From Pseudomonadota bacterium (GTDB lineage: Bacteria; Pseudomonadota; Gammaproteobacteria; Steroidobacterales; GCA-2729495), in the NCBI GenBank assembly GCA_030836925.1, contig JAUPLK010000041.1, forward strand, positions 1-9,183: a stretch of 9,183 nucleotides of DNA, read 5' to 3'. This document shows, piece by piece, positions 1-7,141 of this stretch. The position numbers and the translations under genes are program-made. The notes under the pieces were generated by a model that made no database searches, had not been told where the DNA came from, and saw only the letters and a list, made by a program, of their open reading frames with translations. Positions within the stretch are counted from its first letter, which is position 1. Each line of letters begins with the position of its first letter.

Positions 1-846
1 GGCCACGACCAGCAGCAGGATGACGAAGACGATGGACCGTGTCAGCTGTATCGAGCGAAAGAAGTTGCCATGCTCGTGTGTCCAGTCGCTGATCCAGGCA
101 CCCTCGCCCCAGGCACTTGCGACCGCACGCACCACTGCCGGCGCCTGCAGGGGATCCTTGACCGCCAGACGCAGACCGGTCACATCATCGCCGAAGCGCA
201 ACAGACGCTGCGCATCACCGATATGCATGAATGCCAGCGAACGGTCGAACTCGTGCATGCCTGCATAAAAGACCCCGACCACCGTGAAGCGCCGCATGCG
301 GGGCACGACGCCGGCCGGGGTCGTCGTGCCCTGCGACACCAGCATGACCAGATCGTCGCCCGGCCCGACAGCCAATTGCTCGGCCAGCGTCCGGCCGATG
401 ACCAGACCAAAGCCACCCGGTCGGAGCGCGGTGAGATCTCCGTCGACCATCAACTCACCCAGTGCCGAGGTGGCAAGTTCGGCAGCCGGATCGATACCAC
501 GGATCTGCACACCGCGGATTTCGCGTTTCCCGACCAGCATGGCCTGGCCATCGACAAAACGTGCAACGGCACGCACATCGGGATCGGCAAGCGCGACAGC
601 AGTGAGGGACTGCCAGTTGGCGATATGCCCGTCGAGGCCGGTGACCGAGGCATGTGCGACCACCTGCAGGATGCGGTTGCGCACCTCGTATTCGAATCCA
701 TTCATGACCGAGAGGACCACGATCAGCACGGCGACGGCCAGCGCCGTGCCGGCCATCGAAATCACCGAGATGAAGGAGATGAAACGATTCCTGCTGCGCG
801 AACGGATGTGGCGCAGCGCAATGGCCAGTTCATAGGGATGCAACAT
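1..846 (-). CDS. lolC: Lipoprotein-releasing ABC transporter permease, LolC-like (3' end cut by window edge)
   Basis: Inner-membrane permease of the Lol system, which extracts outer-membrane-directed lipoproteins and hands them to the periplasmic chaperone LolA. I translated the minus strand from the ATG at 846: 282 codons stay open to position 1, so roughly the last third (most of the membrane-embedded C-terminal half) is missing. Residues about 23-49 form the first membrane segment, ending in the family signature LSVMNGFE (46-52). A periplasmic MacB-like domain follows, and a second membrane segment begins near residue 271. Residues 176-182 read TPAGVVP, matching the TPMGRIP part of the E. 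coli LolC Hook that binds LolA; this is why I call it LolC-like rather than LolE-like. The gene starts 18 bases after the stop of the upstream permease, with GGGAGAG as a possible ribosome site. The family is near certain. The LolC versus LolE/LolF label is inferred, and no lolD is visible. Confidence 0.88.
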   Translation of the reverse strand, partial: MLHPYELAIALRHIRSRSRNRFISFISVISMAGTALAVAVLIVVLSVMNGFEYEVRNRILQVVAHASVTGLDGHIANWQSLTAVALADPDVRAVARFVDGQAMLVGKREIRGVQIRGIDPAAELATSALGELMVDGDLTALRPGGFGLVIGRTLAEQLAVGPGDDLVMLVSQGTTTPAGVVPRMRRFTVVGVFYAGMHEFDRSLAFMHIGDAQRLLRFGDDVTGLRLAVKDPLQAPAVVRAVASAWGEGAWISDWTHEHGNFFRSIQLTRSIVFVILLLVVA

Positions 847-864
847 GATGCCGGTGACTCTCCC

Positions 865-2118
865 CTACTCGTAGCGCAGCACTTCAGCCGGATCGACCGA
901 TGCCGCGCGCAGGGCCGGATAGATGGTCGCACAGGCGGTCATCAGCAGCGCGATCGCACTGACCCAGAGGATGTCATCGGCCTGCAGATCAACTGGCAGA
1001 CTGGTCAGGTAATACACATCGGCGGGCATGAACTCGAAGCCGAAGAGTTTTTCCAGTGCGGGCACGACCGTAGCGATGTTTCTGGCCAGCAGGCTGCCGG
1101 ACAGCACACCGGCGATTACGCCCACCCAGCCGATGAGCAGACCCTGCAGCGCGAAGGTCGCAATGACCACGCGCCGCGAAAAACCCAGCGTACGGAGGAT
1201 CGCGATTCCCGGCCGCTTGTCGGTAACGATCATCACCAGCGTGGCGACGATATTGAAGGCGGCCACCGCCACGATCAACGACAGCAGCAGGGTCATCATG
1301 ACCTTTTCGATACGCACGGCACGAAAGTAACTGGCGTTATCACGCGTCCAGTCGGTGGTCGCAAGGGCTGCATGGCCGGCAGCAGCCCGGCTGGCTGTCC
1401 AGCGCTGCAGGATGTCTGGCGCCGCGAATATGTCCGTCATCTGCAGACGCACACCGGTGACGTTGTCACCAAGCCCGGCCAGGCCCGCAGCATCGGCCAG
1501 ACTCAGCAGCACGCGTACTGAATCGTGGTCGCGCACGCCGATTTCAAATACACCAGCAACGGTTATTTCGCGCAGCCTTGAAACTATTCGCCCGTTCGCA
1601 TCGCGTACCGGCACCATCACGCGTGCCCGGTCGCCAGGCGCAAGCCCGAGACGCTGGGCAAGCGCGCCGCCCAGCAAGGCCTGAAAGGAACCCGGACGCA
1701 GCTCACCGAGTCCGGCACCGAAAATGCTGGCCCGCTGATCGGCAAAGGCTGCATCGCTTTGCGGATCAATGCCTTCGATCACCACACCGGCAAGTTCGCC
1801 GCCATTGGCCAGCATCGCCTGAATCTCGACATAAGGCGCTGCGGCAATGACGCCGGGCCATGCGCCGAGTTCATCGCGCAGCTCGCGCCAGTCATCCCCC
1901 TGCCCACCGGTCAGCACGGCCGCATGTCCGGTGATGGTCACCAGTCGGCCCCGCAGCTCGTTTTCAAAGCCATTCATGACGGACAGAACCACGATCAGGG
2001 CAGCCACGCCGAGCGCCACACCGAGGACCGAAGCAAAGCCCACCAGCCAGGCAAACTGATTGGCACGTCGCGCGCGCAGATAGCGCAGGGCCATCCACAA
2101 GGCAACCGGACGTATCAC
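865..2118 (-). CDS. lolE: Lipoprotein-releasing ABC transporter permease, LolE-like
   Basis: Complete 417-residue inner-membrane permease of the LolCDE type, close to E. coli LolC (399) and LolE (414) in length. Topology is typical. TM1 lies about 23-49 and ends in LSVMNGFE. A large periplasmic domain spans about 50-270. TM2 lies about 272-297 (LLLSLIVAVAAFNIVATL), followed by the cytoplasmic coupling stretch DKRPGIAILRTLG (300-312). TM3 lies about 316-345 and TM4 about 382-402, with the C-terminus DPAEVLRYE. Several stretches resemble LolE: VTGVRLQMTDIF (220-231), and a loop after TM3 reading FMPADVYYLTSLP. The position of the LolC Hook (about 170-183) lacks the TPxGxxP pattern. The start is GTG. 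The N-terminus IRPVALWMALRYLRAR aligns with E. coli LolC from its first residue, and an in-frame stop lies 75 bases upstream with no ATG between. The gene is transcribed first of the pair, divergently from the small exported protein. Family certain; LolE label inferred. Confidence 0.9.
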   Translation of the reverse strand: MIRPVALWMALRYLRARRANQFAWLVGFASVLGVALGVAALIVVLSVMNGFENELRGRLVTITGHAAVLTGGQGDDWRELRDELGAWPGVIAAAPYVEIQAMLANGGELAGVVIEGIDPQSDAAFADQRASIFGAGLGELRPGSFQALLGGALAQRLGLAPGDRARVMVPVRDANGRIVSRLREITVAGVFEIGVRDHDSVRVLLSLADAAGLAGLGDNVTGVRLQMTDIFAAPDILQRWTASRAAAGHAALATTDWTRDNASYFRAVRIEKVMMTLLLSLIVAVAAFNIVATLVMIVTDKRPGIAILRTLGFSRRVVIATFALQGLLIGWVGVIAGVLSGSLLARNIATVVPALEKLFGFEFMPADVYYLTSLPVDLQADDILWVSAIALLMTACATIYPALRAASVDPAEVLRYE

Positions 2119-2206
2119 GCGCGGTATCCCGGCCCGGCCGTCATCAGCGCCGAGGGCCGCGACCGCGTTAGCGCAATTCGAAGCTGATGTCTACGCAACA
2201 GGTGGT

Positions 2207-2235
2207 TTTTCCGAGTGGAGACGGGGTGTTATAGT
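2207..2235 (+). promoter_or_regulatory. Possible sigma-70 promoter for the small exported-protein gene
   Basis: A TATAGT hexamer at 2230-2235 differs from the consensus -10 by one base. TTTTCC at 2207-2212 is a poor -35, with 17-base spacing. Transcription would start near 2241, leaving a leader of about 24 bases that includes GAGAGG at 2254-2259, five bases before the ATG at 2265. The ribosome site is good and the promoter is only plausible. The 146-base divergent region (2119-2264) must also hold the start signals for the lol pair on the minus strand. TATAAC (complement of 2228-2233) overlaps this -10, but I could not place a convincing -35 for it. Confidence 0.4.
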
Positions 2236-2264
2236 CAGAAACGCAAGCTGGCAGAGAGGTTAGC

Positions 2265-2552
2265 ATGGTTAGCAACGCAGTCTACCGGATGCTCTGTGGT
2301 CTGGCAGTCAGTCTCGTACTCACCGGCCCCGCTGCGGCAGACACCCTGCTCATCGAGGGCGTCGAAGCGGCCAAGTCCACTGCCACTGAGCGACCGACGC
2401 GCGGCCTCAGCATGGGCAGCGTGGAAGCCCGCTGGGGCGCGCCGGTCAACCGATCGGCCGCGGTTGGCCAGCCGCCGATCACACGCTGGGAATATCCGTC
2501 GTTCTTCGTGTATTTCGAATACCAGCACGTCATCAACGCCGTCCGCCGCTAG
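2265..2552 (+). CDS. Small exported protein of unknown function, BamE/SmpA-like pattern
   Basis: A 95-residue protein. Residues 1-25 look like a Sec signal peptide: R8, a hydrophobic stretch 10-20 (LCGLAVSLVLT), then PAAA before D26, with likely cleavage after A25. C11 lies inside the hydrophobic core and is not a lipobox. The mature part is about 70 residues and contains GLSMGSVEARWGAP (47-60), VGQPPITRWEYPSF and VYFEYQHVINAV. From memory this resembles a short conserved gammaproteobacterial family without a known function. The order 'G-x-S-M-x-x-V-x-x-x-x-G-x-P, then R-W-x-Y, then a beta strand with V-x-F-E' resembles the BamE/SmpA/OmlA fold; that link is inference. The start is supported by GAGAGG five bases upstream and by the signal peptide. 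It is divergent from the lol permeases and codirectional with mfd, 95 bases ahead of it. An opposing minus-strand reading of the same DNA has no such features. Confidence 0.8.
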   Translation: MVSNAVYRMLCGLAVSLVLTGPAAADTLLIEGVEAAKSTATERPTRGLSMGSVEARWGAPVNRSAAVGQPPITRWEYPSFFVYFEYQHVINAVRR

Positions 2553-2575
2553 TTTTTCCTCGTCCAGGCTGACTC

Positions 2576-2597
2576 GTATCTGCGCTTGCGCAGGTAT
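2576..2597. repeat. Dyad / possible hairpin between the small gene and mfd
   Basis: CTGCGC (2580-2585) and GCGCAG (2588-2593) are perfect complements around a TT centre. In RNA the stem can extend outward to 2576 and 2597 with two G-U pairs, and the top could close as a CUUG tetraloop. No T-run follows on the plus strand and no equivalent follows on the minus strand, so it is not a standard intrinsic terminator. It sits just upstream of the candidate mfd -10 and could be an operator, an attenuating hairpin or chance in GC-rich DNA. Confidence 0.35.
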
Positions 2598-2610
2598 GGG
2601 CTGCCCGCTG

Positions 2611-2619
2611 TGGGATAAT
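2611..2619 (+). promoter_or_regulatory. Candidate extended -10 promoter for mfd
   Basis: TGGGATAAT contains GATAAT (2614-2619, five of six bases of the -10 consensus) preceded by TG in the extended -10 position. No good -35 lies at 16-18 bases; TTGCGC at 2586-2591 is too far away. A start near 2626 would give an mfd leader of about 22 bases. No strong Shine-Dalgarno sequence is seen before the ATG at 2648 (the preceding bases are GCCGCGAA). Confidence 0.45.
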
Positions 2620-2647
2620 CGCGCGCCTGCCAGCCGCCAGCCGCGAA

Positions 2648-5600
2648 ATGAACACCGTTCCCACTGAGCCGATACTGCCATCACTGCCCCTGCCCCTGCC
2701 GGCCACGCCAGGTGCGCGTCAGAACTGGAGCCCACCACCGGGCTGTGGCGAGGCCTTGGGCCTGGCAGGACTGCGGACCCGACATGCCGGTTTCTGGCTG
2801 GTCATCGTGCCGAGCGTTGCTCGCGCCGAGAGCCTGGAAGCCGAGCTGCGCTTTTTCCTCGGCGGACAGGCCGGACTGGCGGTCTTCCCCGACACCGAGG
2901 TGCTGCCCTACGACACCTTCAGCCCGCACCAGGATCTCACCTCACGACGGCTGATGGTGCTGCGCGATGTCGCAGCAGGGCGGATCAGCACGCTGGTGGT
3001 TGCCGCCTCCACGCTGCTGCCACGCCTGGCACCGGCACGCTACATCAGCGGCTACAGCATCTCGCTGTCGGCAGGCCAGAAGCTGCGGCCGGAGCAGTTG
3101 CGCCTGCAACTGGAAACCGCCGGCTATCAGCGCGTCGCACAGGTCATGGAACACGGTGACTTTGCCGTTCGCGGCTCCCTGCTCGACTTCTATCCGATGG
3201 GCTCGGAACAACCGGTACGCATCGATTTCCTGGATGACGAAATCGAGAGCCTGCGCGAATTCGATCCCGACTCGCAGCTTTCTGGCGCCGTCATCGAGTC
3301 GCTGGAAACCCTGCCAGCCCGCGAGATGCCGGTGGACGCCGAGGCCATCAAGCAGTTCCGCCAGGCCTACCGTCGCCGTTTCGAGGGCAACCCGGCCCGT
3401 TCGATCATCTATCGCGAGGTATCGGAGGGGCGCATGCCCGGCGGTATCGAGAACTACCTGCCGCTGTTCTTCGCGGAAACCGCGCTGCTCTGGGATTACC
3501 TGCCGGCAGGACATTTGAGTATTTCACTGGGCGAGCCCGGCACCCTGTTCGAAACCGGCTGGCAGCAGATTGTGGAGCGGTACGGGCAAGCCGGTGAAAA
3601 CTCCGAACGGCCGGCACTGGCTCCGCAGGAGATCAACGCAAGCCCGGACGAACATCTGGCGAAGCTCTCGCACGGACCCTTGCTGGTACTCGATGGCACG
3701 GCGAATCGGGGTGCGGCCAGCCTGCCTCCGGTACAGATCAATACCCGCAGCGAGCAGCCGGCCAGCGCGCTCGGTGAGTTCATCCGCGGGTTTTCCGGCC
3801 GCATCCTGTTTGCTGCTGAATCACCGGGGCGGCGCGAGATGCTCGCCGATATCCTGCGCCAGGAAAAGCTGCCGGCCACGGAGACCGGCAACTGGGCTGA
3901 CTTCCTCACCAGCCCCGCAAAGATCCTGCTCGGCGTTGCGCCGCTCGAGCAGGGCCTGCTGCTTGAAGGCGCTGGCATCGCGATCATCACCGAACGTGAA
4001 CTGTTCGGCGAACGCACGCGCAGCCGGCGGCGGCAGCGTCGGGTCCGCGACCCCGAACAGATCCTCAGCGATCTGACCGACCTGCTGGTCGGCGCACCGA
4101 TCGTGCATGTGGATCACGGCGTCGGTCGCTACCGCGGCCTGACCACCATCACCATCGACGAGATGCCCACGGAGTTCCTGACTGTCGAATATGCGGGTGG
4201 CGACCTGCTGCATGTGCCGGTCGCTTCACTGCACATGATTTCACGCTACACGGGCGGCTCGGCCGAGGAAGCGCCGCTGCATCGCCTCGGCAGCGACCAG
4301 TGGGAGAAGGCCAGGCGCAAGGCAGCCGAAAAAATCCGCGATGTCGCCGCCGAACTGCTGGAACTCTACGCCCAGCGGGCCGCGCGCAAAACCATACGCA
4401 GCGCGGAAACGCAGAACGACTACGCCGCATTCGCGGCAGCCTTCCCCTTCGAACCAACCGAGGACCAGGCGACGGCCATCGAGGCGGTCATCCGTGACCT
4501 GCGATCGGACAGCCCGATGGACCGCCTGGTCTGCGGTGATGTCGGCTTTGGCAAGACGGAGGTCGCATTGCGTGCGGCATTCATCGCCGTATCCTCCGGC
4601 AAGCAGGTCGCGGTGCTGGTGCCCACCACCCTGCTTGCCCAGCAGCACCAGCAGAATTTTGCCGACCGTTTTGCCGACTGGCCCGTTACCGTCGAAGCAC
4701 TGTCACGATTCCGCTCCGCACAGGAGACCCGCAAGGTCATCGCGGGCGTCGAATCCGGCAGCGTTGATATCGTGATCGGCACACACCGGCTGCTGCAAGG
4801 CGACCTGCGCTTCAGGAACCTGGGCCTGATCATCGTCGACGAGGAACATCGCTTCGGCGTGAGACACAAGGAACGGCTCAAGGCGCTGCGGACGGAAGCC
4901 GACGTACTGACACTGACGGCAACGCCCATTCCACGCACGCTCAACATGGCCCTGGGGCGATTGCGCGACCTGTCGCTGATCACGACGCCGCCGGAAACGC
5001 GGCTGAGCATCAAGACCTTCGTGACCCGCTGGGAGGCGCCCCTGATCCGCGAAGCCTGCCTGCGCGAACTGAAACGCGGCGGTCAGGTTTACTTCGTGCA
5101 CAATCACATCGAAGACATCCAGAAGACCGCGGCGGCACTGTCGGAAATCGTGCCGGAAGCGCGCATTGAAGTGGCACATGGCCAGATGCGCGAACAGGAA
5201 CTCGAGCAGATCATGCTCGATTTCAACCATCGCCGGTTTCACATCCTGGTCTGCACGGCAATCATCGAGAGCGGGATCGACATCCCCTCGGCAAACACCA
5301 TCATCATCAATCGCGCCGACCGTTTTGGCCTGGCGCAACTGCACCAGTTGCGCGGACGCGTCGGGCGATCGCACCACCAGGCCTTTGCCTATCTGCTAGC
5401 GCCACCCAGGGAATCGCTGAAGCCGGATGCGATCAAGCGCCTCGATGCAATTGCCGCACTGGAGGACCTGGGCTCCGGCTTCATGCTGGCCACCCACGAC
5501 ATGGAGATTCGCGGTGCCGGCGAACTGCTGGGCGAAGACCAGAGCGGCCAGATCCAGGAGATCGGCTTCGAACTCTACAACGACATGCTCATGCGCACGA

Positions 5601-6145
5601 TCAAGGCACTTGAAAGCGGCCTCGATCCGGGTCTCGACAGCGCGTTGCCGCCAGCCGTCGAGATCAATCTGCATTTGCCCGCATTATTGCCGGACGACTA
5701 CCTGCCGGATGTGCATCTGCGCCTGGTGCATTACAAACGCATCGCCAGCGCCCGCACCGACCAGGCACTGCGCGAACTGCAGGTCGAACTCGTCGATCGT
5801 TTCGGCCCGCTGCCGGAAGCAACGCGCAACCTGTTTCGCCTGACCGCCCTGCGTCTGCGCGCCGAACCGCTGGCGATACGCCGCCTCGACGCCGGGCCAG
5901 CGGGCGGCTTCGTGGAGTTCGGACCCGCAACCACGGTCAGCCCGGTCTGGCTCGTGAAACTGCTGCGCCACGAGCTCGGCACCTACCGGCTCGACCGGCA
6001 GCAAAAACTGCGCTTCAAGGCGGAAATGGAAGATCACGCCGCAAGGTTCAGCTTTGTGGACGCGCTGCTGACAGACATGCTCGACAACCGTGAGAAGACA
6101 GCTGCACCGCCGGCACCGCAAGACAGGATTCCTGCACGCCGGTAG
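2648..6145 (+). CDS. mfd: Transcription-repair coupling factor Mfd
   Basis: Complete 1165-residue DNA translocase (E. coli Mfd is 1148). It pushes RNA polymerase stalled at DNA damage off the template and recruits UvrA for nucleotide excision repair. The N-terminal UvrB-like module begins after a short proline-rich leader and includes PYDTFSPHQD (87-96), VMEHGDFAVRG (166-176) and the DDEIESLREFD stretch. The RNA polymerase-interacting module starts near 481 (VGAPIVHVDHGVGRYRG). Motor motifs are intact: Walker A GDVGFGKTE (630-638), DEEH (731-734), TATPIPRT (757-764), QLRGRVGR (900-907), and the RecG-like translocation stretch ATHDMEIRGAGELLG (948-962). The C-terminal regulatory domain follows (LLPDDYLPDVHLRL near 1015). 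All domains are in order with no frameshift. The ATG is chosen because the reading frame and the family start agree; the ribosome site is weak. It converges on the GGDEF-like gene with only 15 bases between the stops. Confidence 0.98.
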   Translation: MNTVPTEPILPSLPLPLPATPGARQNWSPPPGCGEALGLAGLRTRHAGFWLVIVPSVARAESLEAELRFFLGGQAGLAVFPDTEVLPYDTFSPHQDLTSRRLMVLRDVAAGRISTLVVAASTLLPRLAPARYISGYSISLSAGQKLRPEQLRLQLETAGYQRVAQVMEHGDFAVRGSLLDFYPMGSEQPVRIDFLDDEIESLREFDPDSQLSGAVIESLETLPAREMPVDAEAIKQFRQAYRRRFEGNPARSIIYREVSEGRMPGGIENYLPLFFAETALLWDYLPAGHLSISLGEPGTLFETGWQQIVERYGQAGENSERPALAPQEINASPDEHLAKLSHGPLLVLDGTANRGAASLPPVQINTRSEQPASALGEFIRGFSGRILFAAESPGRREMLADILRQEKLPATETGNWADFLTSPAKILLGVAPLEQGLLLEGAGIAIITERELFGERTRSRRRQRRVRDPEQILSDLTDLLVGAPIVHVDHGVGRYRGLTTITIDEMPTEFLTVEYAGGDLLHVPVASLHMISRYTGGSAEEAPLHRLGSDQWEKARRKAAEKIRDVAAELLELYAQRAARKTIRSAETQNDYAAFAAAFPFEPTEDQATAIEAVIRDLRSDSPMDRLVCGDVGFGKTEVALRAAFIAVSSGKQVAVLVPTTLLAQQHQQNFADRFADWPVTVEALSRFRSAQETRKVIAGVESGSVDIVIGTHRLLQGDLRFRNLGLIIVDEEHRFGVRHKERLKALRTEADVLTLTATPIPRTLNMALGRLRDLSLITTPPETRLSIKTFVTRWEAPLIREACLRELKRGGQVYFVHNHIEDIQKTAAALSEIVPEARIEVAHGQMREQELEQIMLDFNHRRFHILVCTAIIESGIDIPSANTIIINRADRFGLAQLHQLRGRVGRSHHQAFAYLLAPPRESLKPDAIKRLDAIAALEDLGSGFMLATHDMEIRGAGELLGEDQSGQIQEIGFELYNDMLMRTIKALESGLDPGLDSALPPAVEINLHLPALLPDDYLPDVHLRLVHYKRIASARTDQALRELQVELVDRFGPLPEATRNLFRLTALRLRAEPLAIRRLDAGPAGGFVEFGPATTVSPVWLVKLLRHELGTYRLDRQQKLRFKAEMEDHAARFSFVDALLTDMLDNREKTAAPPAPQDRIPARR

Positions 6146-6160
6146 ACCCGGCCCCGGCAA

Positions 6161-7075
6161 TCAGCCCGCTTCGAGGGATGATGCGCGATGTTCCACAGGC
6201 TCGTGGCCGCGCGTGATGCGGGCTTCGGCGTCTTCGAGCAGGCCGGGCTCTTCTGCACTGAAGGGTGGAATTTCGGAAGCCATGGCGAAGGAGACGGTCA
6301 CGTAGCGGGCGGGCTGTGAACGCGGATGATGGATGGCCAGATCCCAGACACGCTGCGCGATACGCTCGGCAAACTGCGCAACCCGGTCTTCTGCCCCGCC
6401 CGAAATCAGCACGGCAAAGCGGTCGTTCCCGACCCGCGCGCAGCAGTCCGTGGCTCTTTGCAGGGAGTTGCTGATCGCATGCGCGACCCGGCGCAGGCAG
6501 GTCTCGGTGGCATGGCGCCCGAACAGCTTCTGATAGCTCTCGAGTGCATCGACCCGGAACACGATGACACTCAGTCGCTTCTGTTCCTGTCTGGCCGTCA
6601 GCCAATCGCGCAACTGGACTTCCAGAAACGCGTTCCGGCCGGGAATGCCTGTGGTCACATCGGTGCGGTCATCCCGCACGATTTTGGAGGGCAGCTCTGG
6701 CGACCGCATACTGGCTGCCGCAGGTCGTGCAGGAACCGGCACCGCCGGCTGTTCAATCGGGTCGGCGGTCAGCAACCAGAAGCTGGCCTTGCCGGGTTGT
6801 GCGTAGAGAGGAACCGGACGCAGTGCGAGAGCCGAGCCGTCTTTGGCCCGCAGTTGCCAGCACTCCGGCGTAGCCGGCTCCAGGCAAAGACTATTCACCG
6901 AGCGGGCGATCAGCTCACTGGCCTGCAATCCCAGCGCCCGGCCAGCAGCCGGGTTTGCGTACACGAGCAGCTTTTCATCGCACTGCGCATCAACGATCAG
7001 GGCGGGAGTGGCCACCGAATCCAGCGCTTGCCTGAGCAGGTGTTTGTTCAATTTTTTCAATATGTTAAATGACAT
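6161..7075 (-). CDS. PAS-GGDEF-like protein with degenerate GGDEF site
   Basis: A 304-residue, apparently soluble protein with no signal peptide or membrane segment. Residues about 12-104 look like a PAS sensor domain (PALIVDAQ, VYANPAAGRALG). After a proline/alanine-rich linker (about 105-130), residues about 137-290 form a GGDEF-type domain: RTDVTTGIPGRNAF corresponds to the usual D-x-L-T-G-L-x-N-R start, and YVTVSFAMAS to the usual strand near the end. The active-site signature reads GNDRF (216-220), not GG(D/E)EF, so the essential acidic residue is replaced by Arg. By my alignment, R174 replaces the first metal-binding Asp and Q182 the nucleotide-contacting Asn. Diguanylate cyclase activity is therefore unlikely; a sensory or binding role is more plausible. 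The ATG at 7075 is the only usual start after an in-frame stop 12 bases further upstream. It lies 66 bases downstream of the phosphorylase gene in the same direction and may share its transcript. Target unknown. Confidence 0.85.
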   Translation of the reverse strand: MSFNILKKLNKHLLRQALDSVATPALIVDAQCDEKLLVYANPAAGRALGLQASELIARSVNSLCLEPATPECWQLRAKDGSALALRPVPLYAQPGKASFWLLTADPIEQPAVPVPARPAAASMRSPELPSKIVRDDRTDVTTGIPGRNAFLEVQLRDWLTARQEQKRLSVIVFRVDALESYQKLFGRHATETCLRRVAHAISNSLQRATDCCARVGNDRFAVLISGGAEDRVAQFAERIAQRVWDLAIHHPRSQPARYVTVSFAMASEIPPFSAEEPGLLEDAEARITRGHEPVEHRASSLEAG

Positions 7076-7141
7076 GTCCAGAATCTGTCACCGAACCCGT
7101 GCCGAACTGAATGCCGGTTGAAAGGCAGCGCGAGGGCCATC

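Noticed and set aside
70..1521. A 483-codon plus-strand open frame opposite both Lol permeases
   Set aside because: It spans two clear family members on the other strand, has a His/Arg/Gln/Asp-rich composition typical of the antisense of GC-rich genes, and shows no recognisable domain.
2235..2738. A 167-codon minus-strand open frame opposite the small exported gene and the mfd start
   Set aside because: No domain is recognisable, it runs into mfd, and the plus-strand gene has a ribosome site and a signal peptide.
6138..6158. Possible bidirectional terminator between mfd and the GGDEF-like gene (GCCGG / CCGGC)
   Set aside because: The stem is only five base pairs with an 11-base loop and no T-run on either side; too weak to call.
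6326..7072. A 248-codon plus-strand open frame opposite the GGDEF-like gene
   Set aside because: The minus-strand frame has PAS and GGDEF-type motifs; the plus-strand translation has none.
7076..7141. Search for a terminator or promoter in the 66 bases between the phosphorylase and the GGDEF-like gene
   Set aside because: I found no stable hairpin with a T-run and no convincing -35/-10 pair, so I cannot say whether the GGDEF-like gene has its own promoter.
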